From a bacterium (GTDB lineage: Bacteria; Electryoneota; AABM5-125-24; Hatepunaeales; Hatepunaeaceae): a DNA stretch of 41,088 nucleotides. The notes beneath the pieces are model-generated. The model did not search any database and was not told the origin of the DNA. It worked only from the letters and a program-made list of their open reading frames with translations. The DNA lies in assembly GCA_013202285.1 (NCBI GenBank), contig JABMRV010000004.1, positions 1 through 41,088 on the forward strand, read 5' to 3'. Below are positions 1-7,328 of the stretch, piece after piece (the stretch's first letter is position 1; each line of letters opens with the position of its first letter). A program made the translations under genes and the position numbers.

Positions 1-4
1 AAAT

Positions 5-77
5 GAATATTTCAAAGGACTCGTCCTCACCCTGCGACGGTTATACATATTTTACTGCAGGGTGGGGACACCCTGCA
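5..77. repeat. Dispersed repeat with hairpin at left edge
   Basis: Positions 5-22 match positions 41000-41017 at 17 of 18 bases, and both copies are followed by a CACCCT box. Within this copy TGCAGGGT (56-63) pairs perfectly with ACCCTGCA (70-77) around a six-base loop. CACCCTGC (28-35) could alternatively pair with GCAGGGTG (57-64). Two copies in one window suggest a dispersed genomic repeat. The function is unknown. Confidence 0.55.
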
Positions 78-97
78 ACACATGAATATCCGGATAA

Positions 98-125
98 TTG
101 ACTGATTAAATGTTAATGTTATTGT
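98..125 (+). promoter_or_regulatory. Candidate sigma70-type promoter for the first gene
   Basis: TTGACT (98-103) and TATTGT (120-125) are separated by 16 bases, 26 bases before the start codon at 151. The surrounding DNA is very AT-rich, so chance matches are easy. An AGGAG ribosome site follows at 138-142. Confidence 0.3.
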
Positions 126-150
126 TAAATTAATTCTAGGAGATTTATAA

Positions 151-831
151 ATGCTTAAGAAACACAAAAATGGTTTTTTCGATATAATTAAGAAGAACGG
201 GCTTGATCCAGAGAGTTTTTCTGTTGGAGAGCCTGAGTCGGATGTTTTCGAAATATGTTTTCTTGATTCTCCATTAAGATTTAAAGTTTTTCTGAAAAGT
301 GATAATTATATGCTTTTTGATTTCGATTTTGTTGAGTTTTTACCCTCTCCAAAATATAAATATCCAGATGAAATTATAACATATGGTTGTTCAATTGAGG
401 ATATTTATGAAACATTTGAGAGTTGGATTCAAGAACACGTAAAAGAATACATTGATGAGTTGCTATTACCGGATTTATGGGAGCAACTTGCGGAACAGAA
501 GCCACTAATTTCTGATGATATGTTAGACGCGGAAGAGACTTCTCCATTCACTGATGATCAGAAAGTTCAGTTAAAGATGTCAATTGATGAGTTTAGGTTG
601 CTTATTAAAGAAAAATTCGAACCTACTGAAGAAAAATTAATTATAATAAATAATCGATTGGACTATTTAACCGATTCTTTTGATCGACTTAACAGGATCG
701 ATTGGCGCGGTTTAGCAATTTCAACCGTGTTGAGTATTTCGGTGGCTCTTTCACTTGGTCCAGAAGAAGGTAAAGCTCTATTTGAGCTCTTTAAGCAGGT
801 TTTTACTAAGATAATCCTCCAGCTACAATAG
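151..831 (+). CDS. AT-rich hypothetical protein with C-terminal hydrophobic segment
   Basis: I do not recognise this 226-residue protein. The ATG follows an AGGAG ribosome site at 138-142, so the start is secure. The N-terminal half is acidic and aromatic (for example the run FDFDFVEF near residue 60) and looks like a soluble alpha/beta domain. Residues about 140-180 are charged and helical. Residues about 190-208 form a hydrophobic stretch that could be a membrane anchor, followed by a short amphipathic tail. The gene is visibly richer in A+T than everything downstream and uses many AAA, ATT and TTT codons, which suggests recent acquisition. It ends only 16 bases before the methyltransferase and may now supply part of its transcription. 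It could be an accessory or defence-type gene, but nothing in the sequence proves that. Confidence 0.75.
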   Translation: MLKKHKNGFFDIIKKNGLDPESFSVGEPESDVFEICFLDSPLRFKVFLKSDNYMLFDFDFVEFLPSPKYKYPDEIITYGCSIEDIYETFESWIQEHVKEYIDELLLPDLWEQLAEQKPLISDDMLDAEETSPFTDDQKVQLKMSIDEFRLLIKEKFEPTEEKLIIINNRLDYLTDSFDRLNRIDWRGLAISTVLSISVALSLGPEEGKALFELFKQVFTKIILQLQ

Positions 832-847
832 TATTCAACTTATCAAC

Positions 848-1744
848 TTGCACTACGACCCGATAAAATATAACCTTGCAAAGCTGTTAGGGAATAGTAT
901 TATACTTCGGCGCCTGTTTTTCATGGCGCTTGATATGCTGTTCCTGAGGGCTTGGTATGTCCGGCGTGAGTTGCGCCGACTGAAATCACGAATCACGAAT
1001 CACGAATCAATAATCCTCGATGCGGGTATGGGATTCGGGCAGTATTTTGACAGGATGAACAGGATGTTCAAGGGTGCCGGTCTGGTGGGGCTCGAACTCG
1101 ACAGGAAGCATCTCTACGGCAGCGAGAAGTATTTCCGCGAGGTACATCCGCAGGCTTCCATTGTCATCGGTGATGTGCAGATACTGCCGTTTTCGTGTGA
1201 GAAGTTCGATCTGATTCTGACAGTCGATGTGATGGAACATGTCGAGGATGATAGAGCTGCATTCTCTGAATATTTTCGCGTGCTGAAACCGGGTGGATAT
1301 ATGGTGATGCATACGCCGCGGGTTAGAGGAGGGGAATTGCCCCCCCCTGAGTCCCCCCCCGCAGAGCAGGGGGGGAGAACTGGTAGTAACCCCCCCCTAC
1401 CCCCCCCTACTTCGCAGGGGGGGAGGGCAAGCTGGCAGGTCGGGGAGCATGTCAGGGACGGGTATCGTGACTCTGAAGCGAGAGAACGGTTTGAGTCTGC
1501 CGGATTGGAGACCGTGAGGTTAGTCCGCGGTTATGGTTCTGCAGGTCGAGCTGCCTGGACGCTGCTGCAACGCATCCCGTTGAGCTGGCTGTCAAAGGGG
1601 AAATTGATGCTGCTGCCAACAACACTGTACATGATACCGGCGTTTCCAATAGGATTACTGCTGATGATATTCGATTATCTGAAAGGCGATAACCCACAGG
1701 GCGGATCCCTGCTGGTTGTCGCCCGACGCCCGGAGGAAGCATGA
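848..1744 (+). CDS. Class I SAM-dependent methyltransferase with in-frame repeat insertions
   Basis: This 298-residue protein has a Rossmann methyltransferase fold. The SAM-binding motif I is ILDAGMGFGQYF (about residues 56-67), an acidic residue ends the next strand in GLELD, and motif IV is DLILTVDVMEHVEDD. The following strand, LKPGGYMVMHTPR, is also typical. The substrate is not evident; a hydrophobic segment near residues 255-275 suggests membrane association. The start is TTG with no obvious ribosome site, but the residues right after it (YDPIKYNL) look native. Two repeat insertions are odd. Heptamers AATCACG at 984-1009 encode the region just before motif I. Two C/G-rich hairpin units at 1338-1425 encode a Pro/Gly-rich loop between HTPR and EHVRDGY. 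The gene overlaps the next by four bases (ATGA), implying coupling to the histidine kinase. Confidence 0.8.
   Translation: MHYDPIKYNLAKLLGNSIILRRLFFMALDMLFLRAWYVRRELRRLKSRITNHESIILDAGMGFGQYFDRMNRMFKGAGLVGLELDRKHLYGSEKYFREVHPQASIVIGDVQILPFSCEKFDLILTVDVMEHVEDDRAAFSEYFRVLKPGGYMVMHTPRVRGGELPPPESPPAEQGGRTGSNPPLPPPTSQGGRASWQVGEHVRDGYRDSEARERFESAGLETVRLVRGYGSAGRAAWTLLQRIPLSWLSKGKLMLLPTTLYMIPAFPIGLLLMIFDYLKGDNPQGGSLLVVARRPEEA
984..1009 (+). repeat. Heptanucleotide tandem repeat AATCACG inside the methyltransferase
   Basis: AATCACG occurs three times in tandem (984-1004), followed by a partial AATCA. Three units of seven make 21 bases, so the present frame is kept. A change of one unit would expose TAA at 1011-1013 in one frame or TGA at 1048-1050 in the other, before the SAM-binding motif. 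Confidence 0.85.
1338..1425 (+). repeat. Two poly-C/poly-G hairpin units inserted in frame
   Basis: Two units each begin with about eight C, continue with a second C run, and end in GCAGAGCAGGGGGGGAG or TTCGCAGGGGGGGAG. Each can fold into a C-run/G-run hairpin. They encode Pro- and Gly-rich sequence that interrupts an otherwise conserved region of the methyltransferase. They look like a dispersed palindromic element that landed in coding DNA without breaking the frame. Confidence 0.8.
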
Positions 1745-2931
1745 GATTCCGCCTTCCATACAGGTTCGCAGGCAGCTTCAAAGGTGCGCTCTTTATCCTT
1801 GCCGTGGGGATTATCCTGGCGGTGATGATATACACCGAGTACATGGTCAGAGACCTGCGTGAGAGTTCCGGTCGGTTGCTGACTCTCCAGGTTGAGCGGT
1901 TCAAGACGCTACTGCTGCACGGTGATGACGTCGAGCTTGATTCATACCTCCAGGAGATGGCGGCGAAGGATTTTCCATTGATCGTAACAGACTCAGTCGG
2001 TACTCCTGTATCATTTTCAGGATTAGATGATATCGACAGCCTGAACAGTGATGTGTCTCAAAAACGGGCGAAACAGTATATAGAGGAATGGCTGCGCCAG
2101 GGAAACGAACCGGTGCCGTTCGAGATGCCCGAGTATGGTCTGAAGCAGTACTACTACTACGGTGACTCCGATCAGATAAAACGGCTGAGGATGATGCCCT
2201 GGGTGGAAGTCGCGGTTGTAAGTGGACTCATTCTCATCGGTTACCTCGGTTTCCGCAGCATAAAGAGAAGTGAGGAACGGTCGGTCTGGGTGGGAATGGC
2301 TCGCGAGACCGCTCACCAGCTTGGGACACCGCTTACTTCGCTTTACGGCTGGGTTGAACTGCTGTCGGAGCGTCCCGATGACCCCGTAATCAGGGAGGAG
2401 ATCACAAAAGATTTGCAAAGACTGCAGCTTGTCGCTGACCGGTTCAGCAAGATCGGATCTCAAATGCCGTTGAAACCGGAGCCGTTGCGACCGATAGTCG
2501 AGGAAGCAGTCGGTTATATTAAAAGGAGACTGCCTCAGATCAGCGCCAGAGAGGTGAGCCTTGATTTTGAACTCAAGGGTGACATCAAGATAAATGTCAG
2601 TTATACGCTGTTCGAGTGGGCGCTGGAAAACCTGTTGAAGAACGGTGTTGAAGCTCTGAAGGGTCAACCGGGGAGTGTCGTACTCAGCGGCTTTGAGAGC
2701 GGCGGCAAGGTAAACATCGATGTTATCGACAACGGCTGCGGGATGCCGCGCCGCCAGTGGCGTAATGTGTTTCGTCCCGGTTTCACCACCAAGGAGAGAG
2801 GCTGGGGACTGGGACTCTCACTCACCAGGCGTATCATCGAAGACGTCCATGGCGGGCGGATCTACATTCTGGATTCAGCGCCGGATAAGGGGACGACAAT
2901 CAGAATGCAGCTCCCCGGTATAAAACATTAA
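1741..2931 (+). CDS. Membrane-bound sensor histidine kinase (orphan)
   Basis: The 396-residue protein has a membrane segment at about residues 12-32, a periplasmic sensor of about 115 residues, and a second membrane segment at about 153-173. The catalytic core follows directly with no HAMP domain. The H-box is ARETAHQLGTPLTSL with phospho-acceptor H192. The N-box lies near residues 290-305, the G1 box is DNGCGMP (from D330), the F-box is FRPGFTTK and the G2 box is GWGLGLSL. From memory of the family, the WVGMA-ETAHQLGTPL signature is typical of a Bacteroidetes kinase group, which supports an FCB origin. The ATG overlaps the methyltransferase stop by four bases. No response regulator is encoded nearby, so its partner must be elsewhere. 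The signal it senses is unknown. Confidence 0.9.
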   Translation: MRFRLPYRFAGSFKGALFILAVGIILAVMIYTEYMVRDLRESSGRLLTLQVERFKTLLLHGDDVELDSYLQEMAAKDFPLIVTDSVGTPVSFSGLDDIDSLNSDVSQKRAKQYIEEWLRQGNEPVPFEMPEYGLKQYYYYGDSDQIKRLRMMPWVEVAVVSGLILIGYLGFRSIKRSEERSVWVGMARETAHQLGTPLTSLYGWVELLSERPDDPVIREEITKDLQRLQLVADRFSKIGSQMPLKPEPLRPIVEEAVGYIKRRLPQISAREVSLDFELKGDIKINVSYTLFEWALENLLKNGVEALKGQPGSVVLSGFESGGKVNIDVIDNGCGMPRRQWRNVFRPGFTTKERGWGLGLSLTRRIIEDVHGGRIYILDSAPDKGTTIRMQLPGIKH

Positions 2932-2946
2932 ACTTTCAATACTATC

Positions 2947-4557
2947 TTGGAAAAATCAGATATTCTTGTCATCGGCTCCGGTATCGCCGGATTGACGTTC
3001 GCGCTTGAGGCTGCCGAAGCCGGAACCGTAACCATGATAACCAAGAAGCAGGACACCGATGCGAGCACCAACTATGCTCAGGGTGGGATTGCTTCCGTTC
3101 TTAGTATGAAGGATTCGTTCGATCTCCATGTCGAAGATACGATACGGAGTGGAGCCGGTTTATGCCGAAAGCGAGCAGTATCGATCATGGTGCGAGAAGG
3201 TCCGCAACGCATCCGCGATCTGCAGAAATGGGGCGTCGAGTTTTCCCATTATTATAATGAGAACGGACGCAAGGTACTCGCCCTTGGCAGGGAAGGTGGT
3301 CATTCAATGGATCGCATCATCCACAAGGCGGATCATACCGGCAGGGAAGTGGAAGCTACACTGGTGAAATGCTGCCAGGAACATCCCAATATCCTAATAA
3401 TAGAGCACACATCTGCAATCGATCTTGCCGTTGACTACAGTGGTCGGTCTCCACGATGTGTAGGAGTTCATCTCCTGATATCCGACGGGAAGATCGAACA
3501 TGCCCCGGCAAAGATAACCATGCTTTCTACAGGCGGATGCGGACAGGTGTACCTTCATACCACCAATCCGTCGATCGCCACCGGAGATGGAATTGCCATG
3601 GCGTATCGCGCCGGCGCCAGAATATCCAACCTTGAATTCATGCAGTTTCATCCGACCGCTCTTTATCCAGTGAAAGGTCAGGCTTTCCTTATCTCTGAAG
3701 CTGTGCGAGGTTTCGGTGGAGTGTTGAGGACCTCCGACGGTAACACTTTCATGCAGAATTATCACCCGATGAGAGATCTTGCTCCAAGAGACATTGTTGC
3801 CCGTGCAATTGACAGAGAGATGAAAACGCGAGGTGAAGACTTCGTCTATCTGGATATCACCGGCAGACGCCAGGATGAGATCCGTGAACGTTTTCCGAGT
3901 ATCTACCGTCACCTGTTGACACAGAACATTAACATGACCAAGGAGTGGATCCCCGTGGTTCCCGCAGCGCATTACATGTGTGGCGGTGTAGTAACTGATC
4001 TGTATGGCAGAACCTCCCTTCAATGTTTGTATGCAACCGGTGAAGTCGCCTGCAACGGAGTTCACGGCGCCAACCGTCTGGCTTCAAACTCGCTGCTCGA
4101 AGCGGTTGTTTTCGCACATCGAGCTTCGCAGAGAGTCAAAGCCGAGGTGAAGGATCTGCTTGAACCTGAAACACTTCCGATGCTCGATAATTCAGTGGAA
4201 TCTTCGACTGAAGAGGAATGGGTGCTGGTTTCCCATGACCGCTTCGAGCTTCAGAAGTTGATGTGGGATTTTGTCGGAATAGTCCGCAGTACACTCCGCC
4301 TCGAACGTGCCCGCAGTAGGGTGGATCTGATCAAGCGGGAGGTTGAGAACCTCTGTAAACGCAGTGTGCTTACCGAAGGTCTGCTCGAACTGCGAAATAT
4401 TGCGTTAGTGGCGTCGATGATAATCCGATCAGCATTGCGGCGCAGGGAAAGCCGGGGATTGCATTATACCACGGATTACCCGGAGGAGGACAACAGCAGA
4501 AAACCGCGGGATTCAGTATTATTCAGAAGAAGGAGCAAACAGTCGGAACACTGTTAA
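2947..4557 (+). CDS. nadB: L-aspartate oxidase
   Basis: NadB oxidises L-aspartate to iminosuccinate using FAD, the first step of de novo NAD synthesis; quinolinate synthase NadA would use the product but is not in this window. The 536 residues fit the family length. The N-terminal dinucleotide-binding motif is GSGIAG (residues 10-15), followed by TNYAQGGIASV and GREGGHSMDRI. Further hallmarks are FMQFHPTALY, RGFGGVLRT, LAPRDIVARAID and the FAD-contacting HGANRLASNSLLEA. The C-terminal helical domain ends with the characteristic SRGLHYTTDYPE. The start is TTG, 15 bases after the kinase stop, with no strong ribosome site; MEKSDILVIGSGIAG is the expected N-terminus. It is probably co-transcribed with the genes on either side. 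Confidence 0.95.
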   Translation: MEKSDILVIGSGIAGLTFALEAAEAGTVTMITKKQDTDASTNYAQGGIASVLSMKDSFDLHVEDTIRSGAGLCRKRAVSIMVREGPQRIRDLQKWGVEFSHYYNENGRKVLALGREGGHSMDRIIHKADHTGREVEATLVKCCQEHPNILIIEHTSAIDLAVDYSGRSPRCVGVHLLISDGKIEHAPAKITMLSTGGCGQVYLHTTNPSIATGDGIAMAYRAGARISNLEFMQFHPTALYPVKGQAFLISEAVRGFGGVLRTSDGNTFMQNYHPMRDLAPRDIVARAIDREMKTRGEDFVYLDITGRRQDEIRERFPSIYRHLLTQNINMTKEWIPVVPAAHYMCGGVVTDLYGRTSLQCLYATGEVACNGVHGANRLASNSLLEAVVFAHRASQRVKAEVKDLLEPETLPMLDNSVESSTEEEWVLVSHDRFELQKLMWDFVGIVRSTLRLERARSRVDLIKREVENLCKRSVLTEGLLELRNIALVASMIIRSALRRRESRGLHYTTDYPEEDNSRKPRDSVLFRRRSKQSEHC

Positions 4558-4592
4558 ACATCCTGTATCGATTATCCGGAAAAACCTGGGTT

Positions 4593-6452
4593 GTGATAGT
4601 CGTTGCCGCAGCAGTTCGCCTTGTCTATCTGGCACAATACCGAAATTCTCCGTTTTTTCTGGTTCCAATATGGGATGCCGCCGATTACCATAACATCGCC
4701 GTCTCGTTCTCACAGGCGAAGATCGATCCCATTCTCTCCTTCAGAGCCCCACTTTATCCACTGTTTCTCGGTATGATCTACCTCATCACCGGTGTTGGCG
4801 ATCTGATGCCGCGCCTGGTGCAGATTGTAATCGGGATTTCATCCTGCGTTCTCGTAATGCGAATCGGCGAACGTCTGTTTGGCAAAGCTGCAGGCACTGT
4901 TGCCGGATTGATTACTGCTGTAACAGGACTGATGGTCTATTTCGAGCTCGAACTCCTTCCTACTACCCTGTTCATATTTCTCATTCTACTGTTTATCCTG
5001 GAGCTGTTGAAACTGAAGGACGGGGACGGCTCTGCCGTCAGGGCGGGACTTTTCTTTGCCTTAGGCGTCTTGACACGACCTGTGATCCTGACGTTTCTTC
5101 CACTGGCAGTGGTCTGGTTTCTTTGGATTAAAACACCTTCCCGTCACCTGGTCAGATTTCTGACCTTCGCAATGCTCCCGCTTGTACTTTCCCTGTTGCT
5201 GCATGTTCTGGCAGGTTCAGGTACGGTGCTTGTGTCGGCTCAGGGGGGTATTAACTATTATATAGGTAATCACCATGAGGCGGACGGTGCAACTGCCCGT
5301 TTCCCGGGGATCGGTACTGGATGGGGGTGGGAGGAGATGCGGCGAATAGCAGTATCACGTGCCGGAAGACCTCTGCTCGACTCAGAGATTGATCGTCTCT
5401 ACTGGCTGGAGGGACTGAAGGAGATAGTGAGTCATCCGGTCGATTGGCTGAAGTTAATGACAAGAAAAGCGTTTCTCTTCTGGAACAAGATTGAGATTCC
5501 CAACAATCGAGATTTCTATTATCATGCCAGAAGCTTCCCGTTGATAGGAAAACTAATGCTGTTCGGTTTTCCGTTCCTGCTGCCGTGGGCTCTGTCAGGA
5601 GTTGTTCTGAACTGGAAGCGCTCCGGGGTGAAATTGTTAACCGCCTTTTTCCTTATATACTATATAACGACGATTCAGTTTTTTATCACAGCTCGCTTCA
5701 GACATCCGTTGACACCACTCTTGATTATAATGGCGGTCGGAGGGATTACCGGGATTGTCAGGATGTTCAGAACCGCTGAGAAATCCGGCAGGGTGAAATG
5801 GATTGTGTTGATTACCGCGCTTCTTGTCGGTCTGGTTCTTCCCCGCGCTGTTCATTACCGGATCGATCTTAACGATGACTCCTACGGATTGTTCACTGAG
5901 GGTCGAGCCTGGGAGAAGCTTGGGAAAACGGACAAAGCCGAGATTCTCTACATGAAGGCGCTTAAAGCCAAGCCGACTGCTCCATTCGCCAATTTCAGCA
6001 TCGCGGAGATAGCTCATCAACGGGGCGACTTTTTCAAGGCGGTTGATTATTTCAAACGGGAACTCGAGGTTCAACCGAACTACGCAAAGGCATGGAACAA
6101 CCTCGGAGTGATGTGGACCGAACTCGATCATGAAACGGAAGCGCTGGCATGCTTCGAACGGGCGTTGGCAATTAACCGCGAGATGACCGAAGCAGCGAGA
6201 AATGCTGCCAGGATATGGAGTCTGCGCGGGGTGAATGCATCCAAACAAAATGAGTGGAAGATCGCGCTCGGTTGTTTTGAGAAAGCCCTCTCTTTCGATC
6301 CGGCGAGCGCGCTGTATATGACCATGTACCTGGAGGCACTGTTCCGGCTCGGTGCTGTAGAAGAAGCCACGAAAGGCTTGGATGGTCTCCTCTCCAGACA
6401 TCCCGGTTTTCCCCCTGCGTTCCAGTTGTTGGAGGAGATACAGAGGAGATGA
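4593..6452 (+). CDS. Multi-pass membrane glycosyltransferase (GT39/ArnT-like) with C-terminal TPR repeats
   Basis: The N-terminal ~420 residues form many hydrophobic helices in the arrangement of lipid-sugar-dependent glycosyltransferases (dolichyl-phosphate-mannose mannosyltransferase/ArnT family). An acidic periplasmic loop follows the first helix (IWDAADYHNIA), as in that family. Residues from about 425 to 610 are tetratricopeptide repeats, for example AKAWNNLGVMWTELDHETEALACFERAL. It probably transfers a sugar from a polyprenyl carrier to a periplasmic or surface acceptor; the acceptor is unknown. The start is uncertain. GTG 4593 clips the first helix, yet no ATG, GTG or TTG lies upstream in this frame. 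CTG 4551 or CTG 4563 would give a fuller N-terminus, and an AAGGAG lies at 4530-4535. It follows nadB by 35 bases. Confidence 0.8.
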   Translation: MIVVAAAVRLVYLAQYRNSPFFLVPIWDAADYHNIAVSFSQAKIDPILSFRAPLYPLFLGMIYLITGVGDLMPRLVQIVIGISSCVLVMRIGERLFGKAAGTVAGLITAVTGLMVYFELELLPTTLFIFLILLFILELLKLKDGDGSAVRAGLFFALGVLTRPVILTFLPLAVVWFLWIKTPSRHLVRFLTFAMLPLVLSLLLHVLAGSGTVLVSAQGGINYYIGNHHEADGATARFPGIGTGWGWEEMRRIAVSRAGRPLLDSEIDRLYWLEGLKEIVSHPVDWLKLMTRKAFLFWNKIEIPNNRDFYYHARSFPLIGKLMLFGFPFLLPWALSGVVLNWKRSGVKLLTAFFLIYYITTIQFFITARFRHPLTPLLIIMAVGGITGIVRMFRTAEKSGRVKWIVLITALLVGLVLPRAVHYRIDLNDDSYGLFTEGRAWEKLGKTDKAEILYMKALKAKPTAPFANFSIAEIAHQRGDFFKAVDYFKRELEVQPNYAKAWNNLGVMWTELDHETEALACFERALAINREMTEAARNAARIWSLRGVNASKQNEWKIALGCFEKALSFDPASALYMTMYLEALFRLGAVEEATKGLDGLLSRHPGFPPAFQLLEEIQRR

Positions 6453-6580
6453 CATCTCTTTTCTGTGAGGACTTGTGCAAATAGTGCATCAGTCAGACGT
6501 TTCTTGCATTGTTGTTATGAATGGATTTATTACCATAAAAGTGTGGCTGTCTGCATTTTGATGTTAAAATTGCTTGTAAG

Positions 6581-6598
6581 ATGTGATCTGTATCACAT
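6581..6598. promoter_or_regulatory. CRP/FNR-family operator
   Basis: The 18-base ATGTGATCTGTATCACAT has perfect seven-base inverted arms (ATGTGAT/ATCACAT) around CTGT and matches the CRP consensus TGTGA-N6-TCACA exactly. It lies upstream of the pilin gene. A TATTTT at 6641-6646 could be a -10 element placing the operator centre about 62 bases before transcription start, a usual class I activator position, with a poor -35 as expected for an activated promoter. Which CRP-family protein binds is unknown. Confidence 0.65.
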
Positions 6599-6763
6599 AT
6601 ATTGTATTGCGGGATGCAGAAAGTGAGAAATGAATTCCCGTATTTTTCCAAGATCTGCCGATGGTATGTTATTTGCTTTAGTAATTATGCTGGTTTCCAT
6701 TTGAGAACCTTATGCGGCATTTACTTCTGATTCAATCATTACAGTCTCTTGGATCAAATTTAC

Positions 6764-6791
6764 TTGATTTCGCATAAAAAGGTATTATATT
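6764..6791 (+). promoter_or_regulatory. Candidate sigma70-type promoter of the pilin gene
   Basis: TTGATT (6764-6769) and TATATT (6786-6791) are 16 bases apart and about 65 bases upstream of the pilin start. This is an alternative to the CRP-dependent promoter proposed further upstream; both could be used. Confidence 0.35.
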
Positions 6792-6855
6792 GTATTGTTG
6801 CCGCTAAAAGCAACAAGCGGGAAGGTAACGAAAAAATCATAATTGGAGGTTGAAG

Positions 6856-7278
6856 ATGCTTCCCAAATTTAAGCGTCAGAGCAGCGGTTTTACGCTGATC
6901 GAGGTATTGGTAGTTGTGGTAATCGTCGCTATTCTGGCTGCGATTTCAGTACCGATTTACATTCAATATGTTCAAGGTGCGAGAGCTTCAGATGCCCAGG
7001 CAACCATCGGTGCTATTTACAATTCAGTAAAGATGTACCTGCAGGATTACGGAGTAGATCCCACTTCAGTTGAGGAACTTGAAGAGGGTGAGTATCTTGA
7101 GATGGATGAGGGTACCCTTCGCCAGTGGACTTTTACACTGATCGGATCAGACCCGGTCTCCCAGATTGAAGGAATCTCTACTTCGGAGATGAAGGGAGGC
7201 GCCGGGCATGTCGTACTATTCGATGTTGAGACCGGAAAGTTCTCCGGTTACGGTTTACCCTCTGATGAGGATATCTAA
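6856..7278 (+). CDS. Type IV major-type prepilin
   Basis: The 140-residue prepilin has a short basic leader and the cleavage motif SSG|FTLIEV, with cleavage after G11 and Glu at mature position 5. The hydrophobic N-terminal helix that packs in the pilus core follows. The globular part is small (about 100 residues) and resembles pseudopilins of the GspG/PilA type. ATG 6856 is preferred over the in-frame TTG at 6850 because GGAGG (6845-6849) lies six bases before it. No cysteine pair (disulfide loop) is present. It heads the pilus locus, directly downstream of the CRP-like operator, so it is likely the main subunit and a regulated promoter target. It could instead be a minor pilin if other pilin genes exist elsewhere. 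Confidence 0.88.
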   Translation: MLPKFKRQSSGFTLIEVLVVVVIVAILAAISVPIYIQYVQGARASDAQATIGAIYNSVKMYLQDYGVDPTSVEELEEGEYLEMDEGTLRQWTFTLIGSDPVSQIEGISTSEMKGGAGHVVLFDVETGKFSGYGLPSDEDI

Positions 7279-7328
7279 TCCTTAATCAGGCTTTTGATTG
7301 CATTTGTTTAACTTAACGCGACGGTAAG

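Larger units (their letters stand above)
6453..6855 (+). other. 403-base regulatory gap before the pilus locus
   Basis: No gene is visible here on either strand. The gap separates the nadB-region operon from the type IV pilus locus. It contains a CRP/FNR-family operator at 6581-6598, two possible -10 elements and the pilin ribosome site at 6845-6849. No clear terminator for the upstream genes was found. Confidence 0.7.

Noticed and set aside
5637-6455. Long open frame on the - strand opposite the glycosyltransferase TPR region
   Set aside because: No ribosome site, no recognisable domain, and the + strand codes for a clear TPR protein. The same applies to other antisense open frames, such as those opposite 18103-19053 and 28840-29649.
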